A DNA stretch of 64,000 bases from Convivina praedatoris (GTDB taxonomy: Bacteria; Bacillota; Bacilli; Lactobacillales; Lactobacillaceae): positions 62,001 through 126,000 of the forward strand of contig NZ_CAKOET010000001.1 of assembly GCF_933208495.1 (NCBI RefSeq). Reading direction: 5' to 3'. Below are positions 44,654-56,501 of this stretch, in pieces; positions within the stretch are counted from its first letter, which is position 1; the number at the start of each line of letters is the position of its first letter. The translations under genes were made by a program, and so were the position numbers. The notes under the pieces were generated by a model. That model did no database searches. It was not told where the DNA came from and was given only the letters and a program-made list of their open reading frames with translations.

Positions 44654-46294
<1,641 letters not shown>

Positions 46295-46296
46295 TT

Positions 46297-46327
46297 TTTA
46301 AAAGCGTACTTGCTGGTACGCTTTTTT
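46297..46327 (+). terminator. Terminator after pyrG
   Basis: AAAAGCGTAC / GTACGCTTTTTT with a TTGCTG loop. Confidence 0.9.
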
Positions 46328-46357
46328 CTATCTTATAAAGGGGGTTATAATAGGGAC

Positions 46358-48151
46358 ATGCTTGCACATCCATCACAACATATCGAAGATAAATTAACCC
46401 TTTTACCTAATGAACCAGGCTCTTACCAAATGAAAGATGACAACGGTAAGATTATTTATGTGGGGAAGGCCAAGAATCTTAAAAATCGTGTTCGTTCCTA
46501 TTTTAAACAGGATCATACTGGTAAAACGGCGGAATTAGTTAGTAAAATCGTTGATTTTGATTTTATTGTAACCAATTCCGATAAGGAAGCGTTCTTACTA
46601 GAAAATGAATTAATTAAAAAGTATAAGCCTTACTACAATATTCGTTTGAAATACGGCACCGGTTATCCTTATATTAAAATTACCAAGGAACGCAATCCCA
46701 AAATGGCCTTGGTTAACGAAGTTCGTAGGGATGGGGGCTTTTACTTTGGCCCCTATCCGAATGTTTATGCTGCCCAGGAAACCCTGCATTTTTTAGAAAA
46801 GAATTATCCCTTACGGCGTTGTAATGGCTATCAGGGCCGACCTTGCCTATATTACAGTATGGGTCAGTGCTTGGGACCTTGTTGGCATGCGGTACCGGAA
46901 GCTGAGTATCAAGCACAGATTGAAAAAATTAAACATTTTTTGGACGGGAATACGAAGAACGTTAAGCAACATATTGCTGATCAAATGAATCAGGCAGCCG
47001 AAAACTTAGAATTTGAACGAGCAGCTGACCTTCGCGATCAATTAAAATACATTGATGAAACCGTTGAAAGCCAACGAGTTTTATCTAAGGATACAACTCC
47101 GCGGGATCTCTTTAATTACTATTTAGACAAAGGATGGATGACGGTAACCGTCTTTTTCTTGCGACAGGCTCGTTTGATTCGGCAGTATAAGCGTACTTTT
47201 GCTGTCGTGGAAGATGCCTCAACTGAGTTGAGTAACTTTATCCAGCAGTTTTATAGCCAGCGTAATATCCAAAAGCCTCGGGAAGTTTTGGTGCCCAAGG
47301 GGATGAATCTCCAAATTCTATCCGACATTTTGGATGTACCGGTGCGCGTTCCGGTACGGGGTGAAAAACGTGATTTATTAGAATTAGCCCAAAAAAACGC
47401 TCAAATTGTATTGGAAGAAAAGTTCCGTTTGTTAGAGTTAAATGAACAAAAAACGACTGGTGCTATGCAAGAAATTACCGATGCTTTGCATCTTTCAGCT
47501 GGTCACCGGATTGAAGCCTTTGACCATTCTCATACGCAAGGTGTTGAGATTGTTTCGGCCATGGTTGTGTTTGAAGATGGCATTCCAGAACGTAAGCTGT
47601 ATCGTAAGTATAAAATTAAAAGTGTTAATCACGCTGATGAATGGAAGGAAACCCAAGAGGTCATTCGGCGTCGCTACAGTCGTCTTTTAAAAGAAAAAGG
47701 TGATTTCCCGGACTTGATTCTCATGGATGGTGGTGAAATTCAGGTCCATGCAGCCAAGGAAGTGCTAGAAGATGAACTAGGGTTATCAATTCCCATTGCG
47801 GGAATGGTTAAAAATGATAAGCACCGAACAGCTGATTTAATTGATGGTCGTACTGGAGATGTTGTCTTTTTGGCTCGGCAGTCGCAAGGTTTTTACTTGT
47901 TGCAGCGAATTCAAGATGAAGTACACCGTTTTGCCATCACTTTTCATCGGCAGTTGCGCTCTAAAAACTCGTTAACCTCACGTTTGGATAGTATTCAAGG
48001 CGTGGGACCAAAAACCCGGCAAAAATTATTGCGTAATTTTGGTTCCTTACCTAAAATTGAAGCAGCTAGTATTGAAGAGTTACAATCATTAGGGATTAAT
48101 GAGAAACTCGCCCGGGTCATTCATTGGTCACTGTCCCAGAACCATAGCTAA
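46358..48151 (+). CDS. uvrC: Excinuclease ABC subunit C
   Basis: 597 residues. The N-terminal GIY-YIG nuclease contains EPGSYQMKDDNGKIIYVGKA, a UVR motif follows, the RNase H-like C-terminal nuclease has LILMDGG, and the HhH pair ends ...DSIQGVGPKTRQKLLRNFG. It makes both incisions in UvrABC nucleotide excision repair. Starts further up lie in the pyrG terminator; ATG 46358 begins only six bases after a TATAAT. Confidence 0.96.
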   Translation: MLAHPSQHIEDKLTLLPNEPGSYQMKDDNGKIIYVGKAKNLKNRVRSYFKQDHTGKTAELVSKIVDFDFIVTNSDKEAFLLENELIKKYKPYYNIRLKYGTGYPYIKITKERNPKMALVNEVRRDGGFYFGPYPNVYAAQETLHFLEKNYPLRRCNGYQGRPCLYYSMGQCLGPCWHAVPEAEYQAQIEKIKHFLDGNTKNVKQHIADQMNQAAENLEFERAADLRDQLKYIDETVESQRVLSKDTTPRDLFNYYLDKGWMTVTVFFLRQARLIRQYKRTFAVVEDASTELSNFIQQFYSQRNIQKPREVLVPKGMNLQILSDILDVPVRVPVRGEKRDLLELAQKNAQIVLEEKFRLLELNEQKTTGAMQEITDALHLSAGHRIEAFDHSHTQGVEIVSAMVVFEDGIPERKLYRKYKIKSVNHADEWKETQEVIRRRYSRLLKEKGDFPDLILMDGGEIQVHAAKEVLEDELGLSIPIAGMVKNDKHRTADLIDGRTGDVVFLARQSQGFYLLQRIQDEVHRFAITFHRQLRSKNSLTSRLDSIQGVGPKTRQKLLRNFGSLPKIEAASIEELQSLGINEKLARVIHWSLSQNHS

Positions 48152-48228
48152 ATAGTGATAGCTATGATAAACTAAACTTTTGAGTTAATAGGAATAGAAG
48201 AGGGGTTTCCCTTAGTAGGTAAAAATAT

Positions 48229-49545
48229 ATGGCATTTGTCGATCAAGCACAAGTTGAACTAAAAGCAGGAAAGGGTGGCGATGGAATCGTCTCCTTCCGA
48301 CATGAGAAATTTGTTGCTATGGGTGGTCCTTTTGGTGGGGATGGTGGCCATGGCGGCTCAATTATCCTTAAAGTTGATGAAGGTTTACGGACCTTGATGG
48401 ACTTCCGTTATAATCGTCATTTTAAAGCCCAAGCAGGTGGGAATGGTGGTACCAAGGGGATGACTGGGGCTTCGGCCGAAGATCGGATTATTAAAGTGCC
48501 AGAAGGAACTTTGGTTTATGATGCTGATACAGGTGAATTGCTAGGAGATTTGTTGGAAAATGGTGAAACTCTAGTGGTTGCTAAAGGTGGCCGTGGTGGT
48601 CGTGGTAACATTCGTTTTGCCACCCCAGCTAATCCAGCCCCAGAAATATCTGAAAACGGCGAGCCAGGCCAAGTGCGTAATATTCGCATGGAATTACGAG
48701 TTTTGGCCGATGTTGGTTTAGTTGGTTTCCCATCAGCTGGAAAATCAACTCTGCTATCAGTGGTTTCTAATGCTAAACCTAAAATTGGCGCTTATCACTT
48801 TACTACGATTGATCCTAATATTGGTTTAGTTCGTTTGGCAGACGGCCGTGACTTTGTTATGGCTGATTTACCTGGATTAATCGAAGGAGCTTCTCAAGGA
48901 GTCGGATTAGGCTTTGAATTTCTTCGCCATGTAGAACGGACCCGTTTAATTTTGCACCTAGTCGATATGTCTGGTATTGAGGGCAATGACCCTTACGAAC
49001 AGTATCGTAAGATTCTAAATGAGTTAAAAGAGTACGACCCAACCTTGTTAGAGCGACCACAAATTGTGGTGGCCACTAAGATGGACATGCCTGATGCCGC
49101 TGAATTATTAGCAACCTTTAAAAAGCAAGTGCAGGCTGATTCTGGTTTGCCAGAGGTACCTGAAATTGTGCCGATTTCGGCTATTCAGCAAAATGGTGTT
49201 AATCAATTAATGATTTTGACGGCCAATACATTAGAAACTGCAGCAGTACCAGAAAGTTATCACCTGGAACCAGAAACAACTGCCGAAAAGATTTATAAAT
49301 TCAAGGAAGAAAAGCCTGAATTTAAGGTCGAGTGGGTGGCTGATGAAAATACTTGGCTAATTTCTGGTCAAGCTGTCGAAAAGCTATTTGCGATGACCAA
49401 CATGCAACGTGAAGCAACGATTATGCGATTCGCTCGTAAGTTGCGTCATATGGGAGTCGATGAACGTCTGAAAGAGGCCGGTGCCAAGAACGGTGATGAT
49501 GTCCGTATCAATAATTCCGACTTCGTGTTTGAGTTTAGCGAATAA
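48229..49545 (+). CDS. obgE: Obg-family GTPase
   Basis: 438 residues: a Gly-rich Obg fold ([25 protein letters not shown]), a G domain with [18 protein letters not shown] and TKMDMP, and a C-terminal OCT domain. It is essential for 50S ribosome maturation and links to stringent control. Confidence 0.97.
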   Translation: MAFVDQAQVELKAGKGGDGIVSFRHEKFVAMGGPFGGDGGHGGSIILKVDEGLRTLMDFRYNRHFKAQAGGNGGTKGMTGASAEDRIIKVPEGTLVYDADTGELLGDLLENGETLVVAKGGRGGRGNIRFATPANPAPEISENGEPGQVRNIRMELRVLADVGLVGFPSAGKSTLLSVVSNAKPKIGAYHFTTIDPNIGLVRLADGRDFVMADLPGLIEGASQGVGLGFEFLRHVERTRLILHLVDMSGIEGNDPYEQYRKILNELKEYDPTLLERPQIVVATKMDMPDAAELLATFKKQVQADSGLPEVPEIVPISAIQQNGVNQLMILTANTLETAAVPESYHLEPETTAEKIYKFKEEKPEFKVEWVADENTWLISGQAVEKLFAMTNMQREATIMRFARKLRHMGVDERLKEAGAKNGDDVRINNSDFVFEFSE

Positions 49546-49553
49546 GGTCGTTT

Positions 49554-49581
49554 AAAAAACTTGGCTTAGGCCAAGTTTTTT
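49554..49581 (+). terminator. Terminator after obgE
   Basis: AAAAAACTTGGC / GCCAAGTTTTTT with a TTAG loop. Confidence 0.93.
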
Positions 49582-49620
49582 GTCTTATTACAGTGTTTTG
49601 ATACATGAAAGGGATAAACA

Positions 49621-50634
49621 ATGTTGCGATTAGGTACAATTGGCACTAGTTGGATTGTCAAACAATTTATTGAGGCTATTCATTTAGCTGGGGCTTTTGA
49701 TTTAGGAGCTGTCTATTCTCGGCGAATAAATCGGGCCGAAGAATTTTTAGCTGAGTTGACGCCAGTTAATTCATCAGTGTTAGCTTTGGATAGTTTGACT
49801 GAACTATTTGAAGCCAGTGATTTAGTCTACATTGCTTCGCCGAACTCCTTGCACTTTGAGCAGGCAGAGGCGGCTTTGAAGGCGGGGTGTCATGTTATTG
49901 TTGAAAAACCAGCTTTTAGTAATCCCCGTGAATTTGCCCAGATTCAAGAATTGTTAGGACAACATCCAGACTTGATGTTGATGGAAGCCAACCGGCATCT
50001 ATACCAACCCAATTTTATCGCCTTACAAAAGGCAGTTGCACAATTACCACAAATTGATGGGGCGAATTTTGTGATGGCCCAGTATTCGTCTAAATATGAC
50101 GCTTATCTAGCTGGAGAGAATCCGAATGTTTTTAATAAAAATTTTTCAGCAGGTGCCTTGTATGATTTAGGGGTTTATCCCTTGTCGGCTGCTTTGGCTT
50201 TGTTTGGTCAACCGCAAGCAGTGCAATACTTACCGGTTTTACTAGATAATCAAACCGATGGGAGTGGTCAAGCAACCTTGATTTATCCGGGTTATCAAGT
50301 CAATTTGCAATTTAGTAAGACTTACAACGCTTACCGACCTAGTGAGATTTATGCCGGACGTCAGACTGTATCGATTGACCATATTGCTGATTTAAATCAC
50401 ATTCATATTATGAAAGATGGGCAATCCCAAACAGCTATTGCCAAACCGCAAGCTGAGAACCCAATGGTAGCTGAAGTTCAAAATTTTGCCCATTGGTTAG
50501 CTAATCCACAAGCATATTATCAGCAATACCAACAAGCCTTGCAACTGAGCCAATTGATTAATCAGACCCTATTTGATTTACGTCAATCGGCCCAAATTGA
50601 ATTCCCAGCAGATGAGAGAGTTTATGATAATTAA
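49621..50634 (+). CDS. Gfo/Idh/MocA-family oxidoreductase
   Basis: 337 residues. The N-terminal Rossmann fold is RLGTIGTSWIVKQFIEA, the cofactor/catalytic region HVIVEKPAFSNPREF, and the C-terminal alpha/beta substrate domain contains GALYDLGVYPLSAAL. It is an NAD(P)-dependent dehydrogenase probably acting on a sugar derivative; the substrate is not readable. Overlaps the start of the helicase gene by 11 bases. Confidence 0.9.
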   Translation: MLRLGTIGTSWIVKQFIEAIHLAGAFDLGAVYSRRINRAEEFLAELTPVNSSVLALDSLTELFEASDLVYIASPNSLHFEQAEAALKAGCHVIVEKPAFSNPREFAQIQELLGQHPDLMLMEANRHLYQPNFIALQKAVAQLPQIDGANFVMAQYSSKYDAYLAGENPNVFNKNFSAGALYDLGVYPLSAALALFGQPQAVQYLPVLLDNQTDGSGQATLIYPGYQVNLQFSKTYNAYRPSEIYAGRQTVSIDHIADLNHIHIMKDGQSQTAIAKPQAENPMVAEVQNFAHWLANPQAYYQQYQQALQLSQLINQTLFDLRQSAQIEFPADERVYDN

Positions 50635-51910
50635 TCCAATTTTAAGTGAACGTTTTAATCAAGAATTTGATCAAGCAACGCCGATTCAAAGTGCAGTTTG
50701 GGATCAGATGATTACTGGTAAATCAATTTTTGGTTTAGCTCCAACTGGTAGTGGTAAAACTTTAGCGTTTACTTTACCAATGCTCACCAATATTGAGGGC
50801 AACAAACAGGTTCAGTATCTGATTTTAGCACCAAGTCAAGAATTAGCTGTGCAACTAAGCCAAGTTATTCGAGAGTGGGCCAAGAACTTGGATTTGAAGG
50901 TTATGAGTCTTATTGGGGGTGCTAATGGCCGTCGCCAGGCGGATAAATTAAAAAAGGATCATCCTCAAGTGGTGGTTGGTACCTTGGGGCGCACCTTAAC
51001 GATGTTAGCTAGTGGTGCCTTAAAAGTTACCAACTTAAAAGGATTGATTGTTGATGAGGCCGATGAAATTTTAATATCAGAGCGGACTGATGATTTAGAA
51101 AAGTTAGCCGGATATTTGCCGGAAAATTTACAAGTTGCTCTCTTCTCGGCCACGGATGGAGTGGACTTAAAATGGGTTACGGAACTGTTTGGGCAAGCGG
51201 TTCTGCCAGTCTCAGTTGGCCAAACCGCACCGGCAACGATTCAACACCGTTATCAATATGTTGATGAACGGGCTAAGGTGAAAATGTTAATTCAGTTAGG
51301 GCGACATCGTCAGCATGCGCTGGTATTTTTTAACAGTATTAATGCTTTGGTAGCTGCCCAGTCGGCCTTACGGCATGCCAATGTCCGGGTAATGAGTGTT
51401 GGTAATAATGAAAAAAGCCAGATTCGTCGAGCGGATGCGATTCGTTTATTTAAAAAAGGTGAACTTGATTTGCTCTTGGCTACTGATGTAGCGGCTCGTG
51501 GTCTGGATATTGTTGATTTGCCCCTAGTCGTTAATGCTCAGATTCCAACTCGGAAAAAGACCTATATTCATCGAACGGGTCGAACGGGTCGAGCTGGTAA
51601 GACCGGGTTGATTTTAAACTTAGGCAATGATCATGATGTTCGAAATCTTAAGCGAGAATTAGGATCGGATTTTGATTTACAACCTTACGATGCCTCTCTT
51701 TTGATCAAAGGAAAAGAGAATGATGATCAAGATGCTGTCACTGAAACCGTGTTTTCAGATAAACCACAGCCGGTAAAAAAAGAGCGACAGCCTGAACGGA
51801 CAGTTAAGGCCGCAAAGGCTGTCAGTGAGCAGCCTATTAAGCCAATGAAAAAGAAGAAAAGAACTAAGCGTAATAAAGATAAAGGGAAGCCTAAATGGGC
51901 TAAACAATAA
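50624..51910 (+). CDS. DEAD-box RNA helicase
   Basis: 428 residues. Motif I is APTGSGKTLAF, motif II VDEADEIL, motif III SATD, and motif VI HRTGRTGRAGKTG. The C-terminal 60 residues are rich in Lys/Arg (KKKKRTKRNKDKGKPKW), a likely RNA-binding tail. It is short for CshA and resembles CshB/YfmL types that act in ribosome assembly or RNA decay. I choose ATG 50624 after GAGAGAG; ATG 50612 is possible. Confidence 0.9.
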   Translation: MIINPILSERFNQEFDQATPIQSAVWDQMITGKSIFGLAPTGSGKTLAFTLPMLTNIEGNKQVQYLILAPSQELAVQLSQVIREWAKNLDLKVMSLIGGANGRRQADKLKKDHPQVVVGTLGRTLTMLASGALKVTNLKGLIVDEADEILISERTDDLEKLAGYLPENLQVALFSATDGVDLKWVTELFGQAVLPVSVGQTAPATIQHRYQYVDERAKVKMLIQLGRHRQHALVFFNSINALVAAQSALRHANVRVMSVGNNEKSQIRRADAIRLFKKGELDLLLATDVAARGLDIVDLPLVVNAQIPTRKKTYIHRTGRTGRAGKTGLILNLGNDHDVRNLKRELGSDFDLQPYDASLLIKGKENDDQDAVTETVFSDKPQPVKKERQPERTVKAAKAVSEQPIKPMKKKKRTKRNKDKGKPKWAKQ

Positions 51911-51921
51911 GGCTTTAATTA

Positions 51922-51947
51922 AAGGAATCTACTTGGGTTCTTTTTAT
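51922..51947 (+). terminator. Probable terminator after the helicase gene
   Basis: AAGGAATC pairs with GGTTCTTT-type sequence (some G-U pairs) followed by a T-rich stretch. A moderate-strength hairpin. Confidence 0.6.
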
Positions 51948-52078
51948 TTTATCCAAATGTAAATGATATAATGATTAATAATTAATGAGGTTTAGTCCTT
52001 GATCAAGTTAGCTGAAAGGTTAGCTAATTAAACTAAAAATTTCATAACATAATGATAAAAAGCTATTTAGGAGGTCAT

Positions 52079-52909
52079 ATGCCAGAGTTACCAGAAGTGG
52101 AGACGGTACGGGCCGGGTTGAGTGCTTTGGTCCAGGGCGCAACTATCCAAGGAGTTACGGTTCCCTATCCCAAAGTGATTACTGGGGATGTTGAACAATT
52201 TAAGGCTCAGGTGTTAGGGTGCACCTTTGAACGCTTTGATCGCCGTGGAAAATACCTATTATTCCGTCTGTCTAATCACCATACAATTGTTTCTCATTTG
52301 CGTATGGAAGGGCAGTATTCAGTTGAGCCCATTGAGGCTACACCGCACAAGCATACTGAAATTATTTTTAAGCTAACTGATGACCGCGCGCTAATGTATA
52401 ACGATACTCGGCGGTTTGGTCGTTTGCAGCTAGTGGAAACCGGTCAGGAAGGCCAGGCAGTGGATGGGCTTGGTAAGCTAGGACCGGAGCCAACGGCAGC
52501 ATACTTGAAGTTGGATTATATGGTTAAAATCTTCCAAAAATCACATCGAATGGTGAAGCCATTTTTGTTAGATCAAAGTAAAATTGCTGGACTAGGCAAT
52601 ATCTACACTGATGAGGTCTTGTGGCAGAGTAAGATTCATCCCGAAAGTTTAACCGATCATTTAAGCCAGGAACAAATCGCTGAATTGCGGACTAATATTA
52701 TTGCTGAAATTAAACGAGCGATTGCCGAGCATGGCACCACGGTGCATAGCTTTAGTAATGTTTTCGGCAAAGTTGGTGAGTTTCAAAATAAACTAGAAGC
52801 CTATGGTCGGGTTGGCGAACCTTGTCATCGTTGTGGTACGCCAATGATTAAATTTAAAGTTGCTCAAAGAGGCACTACAATTTGCCCAGTATGTCAGATA
52901 AAACAATAA
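52079..52909 (+). CDS. mutM: Formamidopyrimidine-DNA glycosylase
   Basis: 276 residues. The catalytic N-terminus is MPELPEVETV (Pro2, Glu3), the helix-two-turn-helix is IAGLGNIYTDEVLW, and the C-terminal zinc finger has CHRCGTPM and CPVCQ. It removes 8-oxoguanine. ATG 52079 follows AGGAGG; upstream codons in frame are not used because the catalytic Pro must be residue 2. Confidence 0.97.
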   Translation: MPELPEVETVRAGLSALVQGATIQGVTVPYPKVITGDVEQFKAQVLGCTFERFDRRGKYLLFRLSNHHTIVSHLRMEGQYSVEPIEATPHKHTEIIFKLTDDRALMYNDTRRFGRLQLVETGQEGQAVDGLGKLGPEPTAAYLKLDYMVKIFQKSHRMVKPFLLDQSKIAGLGNIYTDEVLWQSKIHPESLTDHLSQEQIAELRTNIIAEIKRAIAEHGTTVHSFSNVFGKVGEFQNKLEAYGRVGEPCHRCGTPMIKFKVAQRGTTICPVCQIKQ

Positions 52910-52930
52910 TTGATACACAGAAAGGAACGC

Positions 52931-53641
52931 ATGACAGAAGAACAAATCAGTATTCGTCGCGTTAAATTAACTGCTCGTAAGCAGTTGAGCGATAATTTTT
53001 TCACCGTCTTTAAAATCAATATTTTTATGATTATTCAAATGATGATAAATGTTTGGGCCATTATTCTGGGCACTATTTTAGCGTTTTATTTAAGTACTCA
53101 TTCTAGTCAGACTTTGGTGAATAATGTGCAGCCCAATTACCTGACAATGATCCTTCAGCACAGTTTGATTTTGTTAGTTTCTTGGTCGACGCTGTGGACG
53201 ATTGTTGATCAATTCCAACATCCTAAAGAACCGGTTAAATTTAAGCGGGTGTTTCAAATTATTACCAATGGCTCTTTTTGGACGACTTTCTTATTAGCCC
53301 TAGTACAAAATATTTTGATTTGGTTTTGGACGCTTTGTTTTATCATTCCGGGTGTAGTCAAGTATTTTGCCTATTCGCAAACTTATTACGCCTATAAAAT
53401 GGACCTATTGTTTAAGCGGCGACAGCAATCGCTAACGGATTATATTACGATTAGTCGGCGGGTGATGGATGGTAACAAATTGCAACTCTTTAAGCTAGAA
53501 GTGAGTTTTCTTGGTTGGCATTTACTGGGTCTACTAAGTGGTGGTTTGGCCTATATTTACGTTGCGCCTTACTTAAATGCTAGTCGGGTCGTTTTTTCCA
53601 GTCAGGTATTTAATCGGGCAATGGGGAGGCTCAAAGGATGA
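52931..53641 (+). CDS. DUF975-family membrane protein, copy 2
   Basis: 236 residues, about five helices, with RVKLTARKQLSDNFFTVFK and WTLCFIIPGVVKYFAYSQTYYAY. It is paralogous to the protein at 43793. It lies between mutM and coaE, which are adjacent in many lactic bacteria, so it is an insertion in the usual order. ATG 52931 follows AAAGGA. It overlaps coaE by four bases. Confidence 0.85.
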   Translation: MTEEQISIRRVKLTARKQLSDNFFTVFKINIFMIIQMMINVWAIILGTILAFYLSTHSSQTLVNNVQPNYLTMILQHSLILLVSWSTLWTIVDQFQHPKEPVKFKRVFQIITNGSFWTTFLLALVQNILIWFWTLCFIIPGVVKYFAYSQTYYAYKMDLLFKRRQQSLTDYITISRRVMDGNKLQLFKLEVSFLGWHLLGLLSGGLAYIYVAPYLNASRVVFSSQVFNRAMGRLKG

Positions 53642-54234
53642 AAGTTATCGGATTAACGGGGGGCATTGCCTCTGGTAAAAGTAGTGTCAGTGCCTTGTTC
53701 AAACAAAATGGCTTACCTATTGTAGATGCGGATCGAGTGGCTCGTGAAGTGGTTGAACCTGGGACAACTACGCTGGAAAAAATGAAATTGGCCTTTGGCC
53801 CGCATATCATTGACAATGGTGTTTTAAATCGCGCTGCACTTGGGAAAGTTGTTTTTAGTGACCGGACAGCTTTGAATCAATTAAATGAAATTATCCAACC
53901 TGTCATTGCCAGCGCCATTGAGGATAAGCTGGCTTTTTGGCGCTTACAAAATGTGCCGATAGTGATTGTAGATGTGCCCTTACTGTTTGAGCGGGGATAT
54001 GACCAAAAAGATTTCTTCGATAAAATCGTGGTTGTGACCATTGATCCTAAACAGCAACTTCAACGGTTGATGGAACGTGACCATTTGGACGAAATTCAGG
54101 CCCGTCAACGGATGGCCAGTCAATTAGACTTAAATCAAAAAGTTCAAAGGGCCGATTATGTCATTAATAACAATGGCGATAGTGAGCATCTACAAGAGCA
54201 AGTTTTAGCACTAATCAAGCAAATTAAGGAGTAA
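53638..54234 (+). CDS. coaE: Dephospho-CoA kinase
   Basis: 198 residues with the P-loop GLTGGIASGKSS, the DADRVAREVVEPG region and VPLLFERGYD. It phosphorylates dephospho-CoA in the last step of CoA synthesis. ATG overlaps the DUF975 stop. Confidence 0.96.
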   Translation: MKVIGLTGGIASGKSSVSALFKQNGLPIVDADRVAREVVEPGTTTLEKMKLAFGPHIIDNGVLNRAALGKVVFSDRTALNQLNEIIQPVIASAIEDKLAFWRLQNVPIVIVDVPLLFERGYDQKDFFDKIVVVTIDPKQQLQRLMERDHLDEIQARQRMASQLDLNQKVQRADYVINNNGDSEHLQEQVLALIKQIKE

Positions 54235-54236
54235 AT

Positions 54237-55550
54237 ATGGCGGAATCGGCTTTGACAATTGAATTTCATGTGCAGGCGGGTGTTTTTTTGCAAGCAAACC
54301 AAGAAATCAGCACAGCCGATTTAAACCGCACCTTTGATCTTTACTTACCATTTCTTGGCCCCAGTGGTTTTAGTTTGTACCAACTGCTCATTAATGAATT
54401 AAATGATCGCAAAAACACACTATCGGGGCAGGATCATAATTTCATTTTGGACAGTCTCAATGTAAATTTGATTAATTTTGTTAAATTACGCCGGCGTCTG
54501 GAAGCAGTTGGTCTACTAAAGACTAGTTACTATCAGGATGCTTTGGGGGAAGCCTATACTTATCAGCTACGGCCTGCCCTAGCAGCCAGTGATTTTTTTA
54601 ATGAAAAATTACTAGCGGGATTGTTATTTAAGTTTGTGGGAGAAGAGCGCTTTGTAACCCTCCAAAAACGATACGGTAGGATTGGCATTGCTGAAGTAAA
54701 GGGCACTAATATTTCAGCGAATTTCTTACAGGTATTTAGTCGTGAGGAAGAAACTGTTTTACCTGAAAATCTTTTGGAAAAAAATATTTTTAAGCCAGTG
54801 GGCAAGCAGGGTGGTTTTGATTTTGATAATTTAGCTCTGCTTATTCGGGGGATGAGCAAGGAACGCCTGACTCAGCATCGTGAATTTATTTTAGCTCAGC
54901 ACGCTCTATACGGTCTAAATGAAAGCCAGCTAGCCCGAGTAATTAATGCCAACATTAGTTTGGATTATCATGATTTAAATGAGCAGGGGGTTATGGCCTT
55001 TCTATTGGAAAATTTCGCCAATCATTCGGTCAATGCAACTGATGTGACGGCTCCAATCCAGGCAGCTCAAACCAATTCAAAACCAGTAACATCAACGCTG
55101 GCTAGTTTGTATCAAGCCGCTGAGCAACTCTCACCAGTGCAGTTTATTGCCCAGATTAAAAGTAATAACGGTGGTTTTGTAAGTCGAGGGGAAGAGCGGA
55201 TATTACGAGATTTAATCAACCAAAAGATTCTAAGTCGTGCGGTGATTAATATTTTGATTTATCAAGTTTTGGTGGGCATGGACAATGCTTCTTTGAACCG
55301 TAATTTGGTTGATACCATTGCTAATTCCTGGGCCAAAGCCAAACTGGAAACTCCTCAACAAGCTGTAGACTTCATCAAACAACGGCAGGAAAAGGCAACC
55401 CAGACTAAGGAAAAGCAGAGCTATCGTCCGGCTAAAAAAGTCGAACCAACCATGGTTAAAAATAGTGCCAATCCAAGAACAACTTCTCAAACAACGGCTG
55501 ATGTAACAGCGGCCTTGGCAGATTTGAAACAACTGAAAACTAAGAATTGA
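54237..55550 (+). CDS. dnaB: Replication initiation/helicase loading protein DnaB (Firmicute type)
   Basis: 437 residues. An N-terminal DnaB/DnaD-like winged-helix region (TFDLYLPFLGPSGFSLYQLL) and a C-terminal DDBH2 domain (SPVQFIAQIKSNNGGFVSRGEERIL) followed by a charged tail. This is the Gram-positive primosomal DnaB, not the replicative helicase DnaC. It starts two bases after coaE; the usual nrdR between them is missing. Confidence 0.92.
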   Translation: MAESALTIEFHVQAGVFLQANQEISTADLNRTFDLYLPFLGPSGFSLYQLLINELNDRKNTLSGQDHNFILDSLNVNLINFVKLRRRLEAVGLLKTSYYQDALGEAYTYQLRPALAASDFFNEKLLAGLLFKFVGEERFVTLQKRYGRIGIAEVKGTNISANFLQVFSREEETVLPENLLEKNIFKPVGKQGGFDFDNLALLIRGMSKERLTQHREFILAQHALYGLNESQLARVINANISLDYHDLNEQGVMAFLLENFANHSVNATDVTAPIQAAQTNSKPVTSTLASLYQAAEQLSPVQFIAQIKSNNGGFVSRGEERILRDLINQKILSRAVINILIYQVLVGMDNASLNRNLVDTIANSWAKAKLETPQQAVDFIKQRQEKATQTKEKQSYRPAKKVEPTMVKNSANPRTTSQTTADVTAALADLKQLKTKN

Positions 55551-55558
55551 GGTTTCAA

Positions 55559-56497
55559 TTGAAAAACTTAGCAGATGTATTAACTGAATTTAAGCAAAAG
55601 CATCCCTTACCAGGAGATACAATGGTGGCTGATGTTATTCAAAAAATTAGTCAGGATCAAGATTTACGTGATTTTTGGCAGGTCCATCAAAATGAAATGA
55701 AGGCCGATGCTTTTGAAGTTAAAATGATGGATTTATTTGAATATATCCAGCAAAAAAATGCTCAAGCCCAAGGTCTACCGAGTTTATATCCGGGTTATCA
55801 GGCTCAATTAGCAATCGAAAAGGGTTACCCGCAGGTGGTCTATCAGCCTAGCGAGCAGATGCAAAAAAAGCTCAATCAAAAGGCTAAACTGCGAACCTAT
55901 CAAGTTCCTAAAGCGATTGCTCAAGCCGATTTGGCTCAAATTGCCGAAGAAAGTGCTCAGGATGGCGACCGAACACCGGCATTAACAGCTACGATTCAGG
56001 TGTTGAAAAAATTAGTAGCTGGTGAGGCTCATTACGTTCCCGGCCTATATTTAGCAGGTGATTTTGGCGTTGGTAAGACCTATTTGATGGGTGCTTTGGC
56101 CAATGCTCTGGCAGCCAATCAGATTGGTGTTCTAATGTTACATTTTCCATCTTTTATTAATAATCTGAAGGCCACTTTTAATAAGCCCAATCAAAGTTTA
56201 GAAGACTTAATGGTTCAGGCCAAGACCGTGCCGGTTTTAATTTTAGATGATATTGGTGCCGATACGTTGACGGCGTGGAGTCGTGATGATATTTTGGGTG
56301 TTATTTTGGAATATCGGATGCAAAATGAGTTAACGACTTGTTTTACCTCTAATTTTAACTTGGAAAGTTTAGAACAATATCTAGCTCAAACTCGTGATGG
56401 TCAGGAACCAGTCAAGGCAGCGCGTTTGATGCAGCGGATTAAATATTTAGCACGTCCCGTAACGATGGCCGGCAGAAATCGCCGATTAGAGTCTTGA
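55559..56497 (+). CDS. dnaI: Primosomal helicase loader DnaI
   Basis: 312 residues. AAA+ ATPase with Walker A GDFGVGKTYLM, Walker B LILDDIGAD and sensor 2 region. The N-terminal third matches DnaI rather than IstB. With DnaB it loads the replicative helicase. The start is TTG: 55559 follows GAGG at 55549; TTG 55547 overlapping the dnaB stop is the alternative. Confidence 0.92.
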   Translation: MKNLADVLTEFKQKHPLPGDTMVADVIQKISQDQDLRDFWQVHQNEMKADAFEVKMMDLFEYIQQKNAQAQGLPSLYPGYQAQLAIEKGYPQVVYQPSEQMQKKLNQKAKLRTYQVPKAIAQADLAQIAEESAQDGDRTPALTATIQVLKKLVAGEAHYVPGLYLAGDFGVGKTYLMGALANALAANQIGVLMLHFPSFINNLKATFNKPNQSLEDLMVQAKTVPVLILDDIGADTLTAWSRDDILGVILEYRMQNELTTCFTSNFNLESLEQYLAQTRDGQEPVKAARLMQRIKYLARPVTMAGRNRRLES

Positions 56498-56501
56498 AAT
56501 T

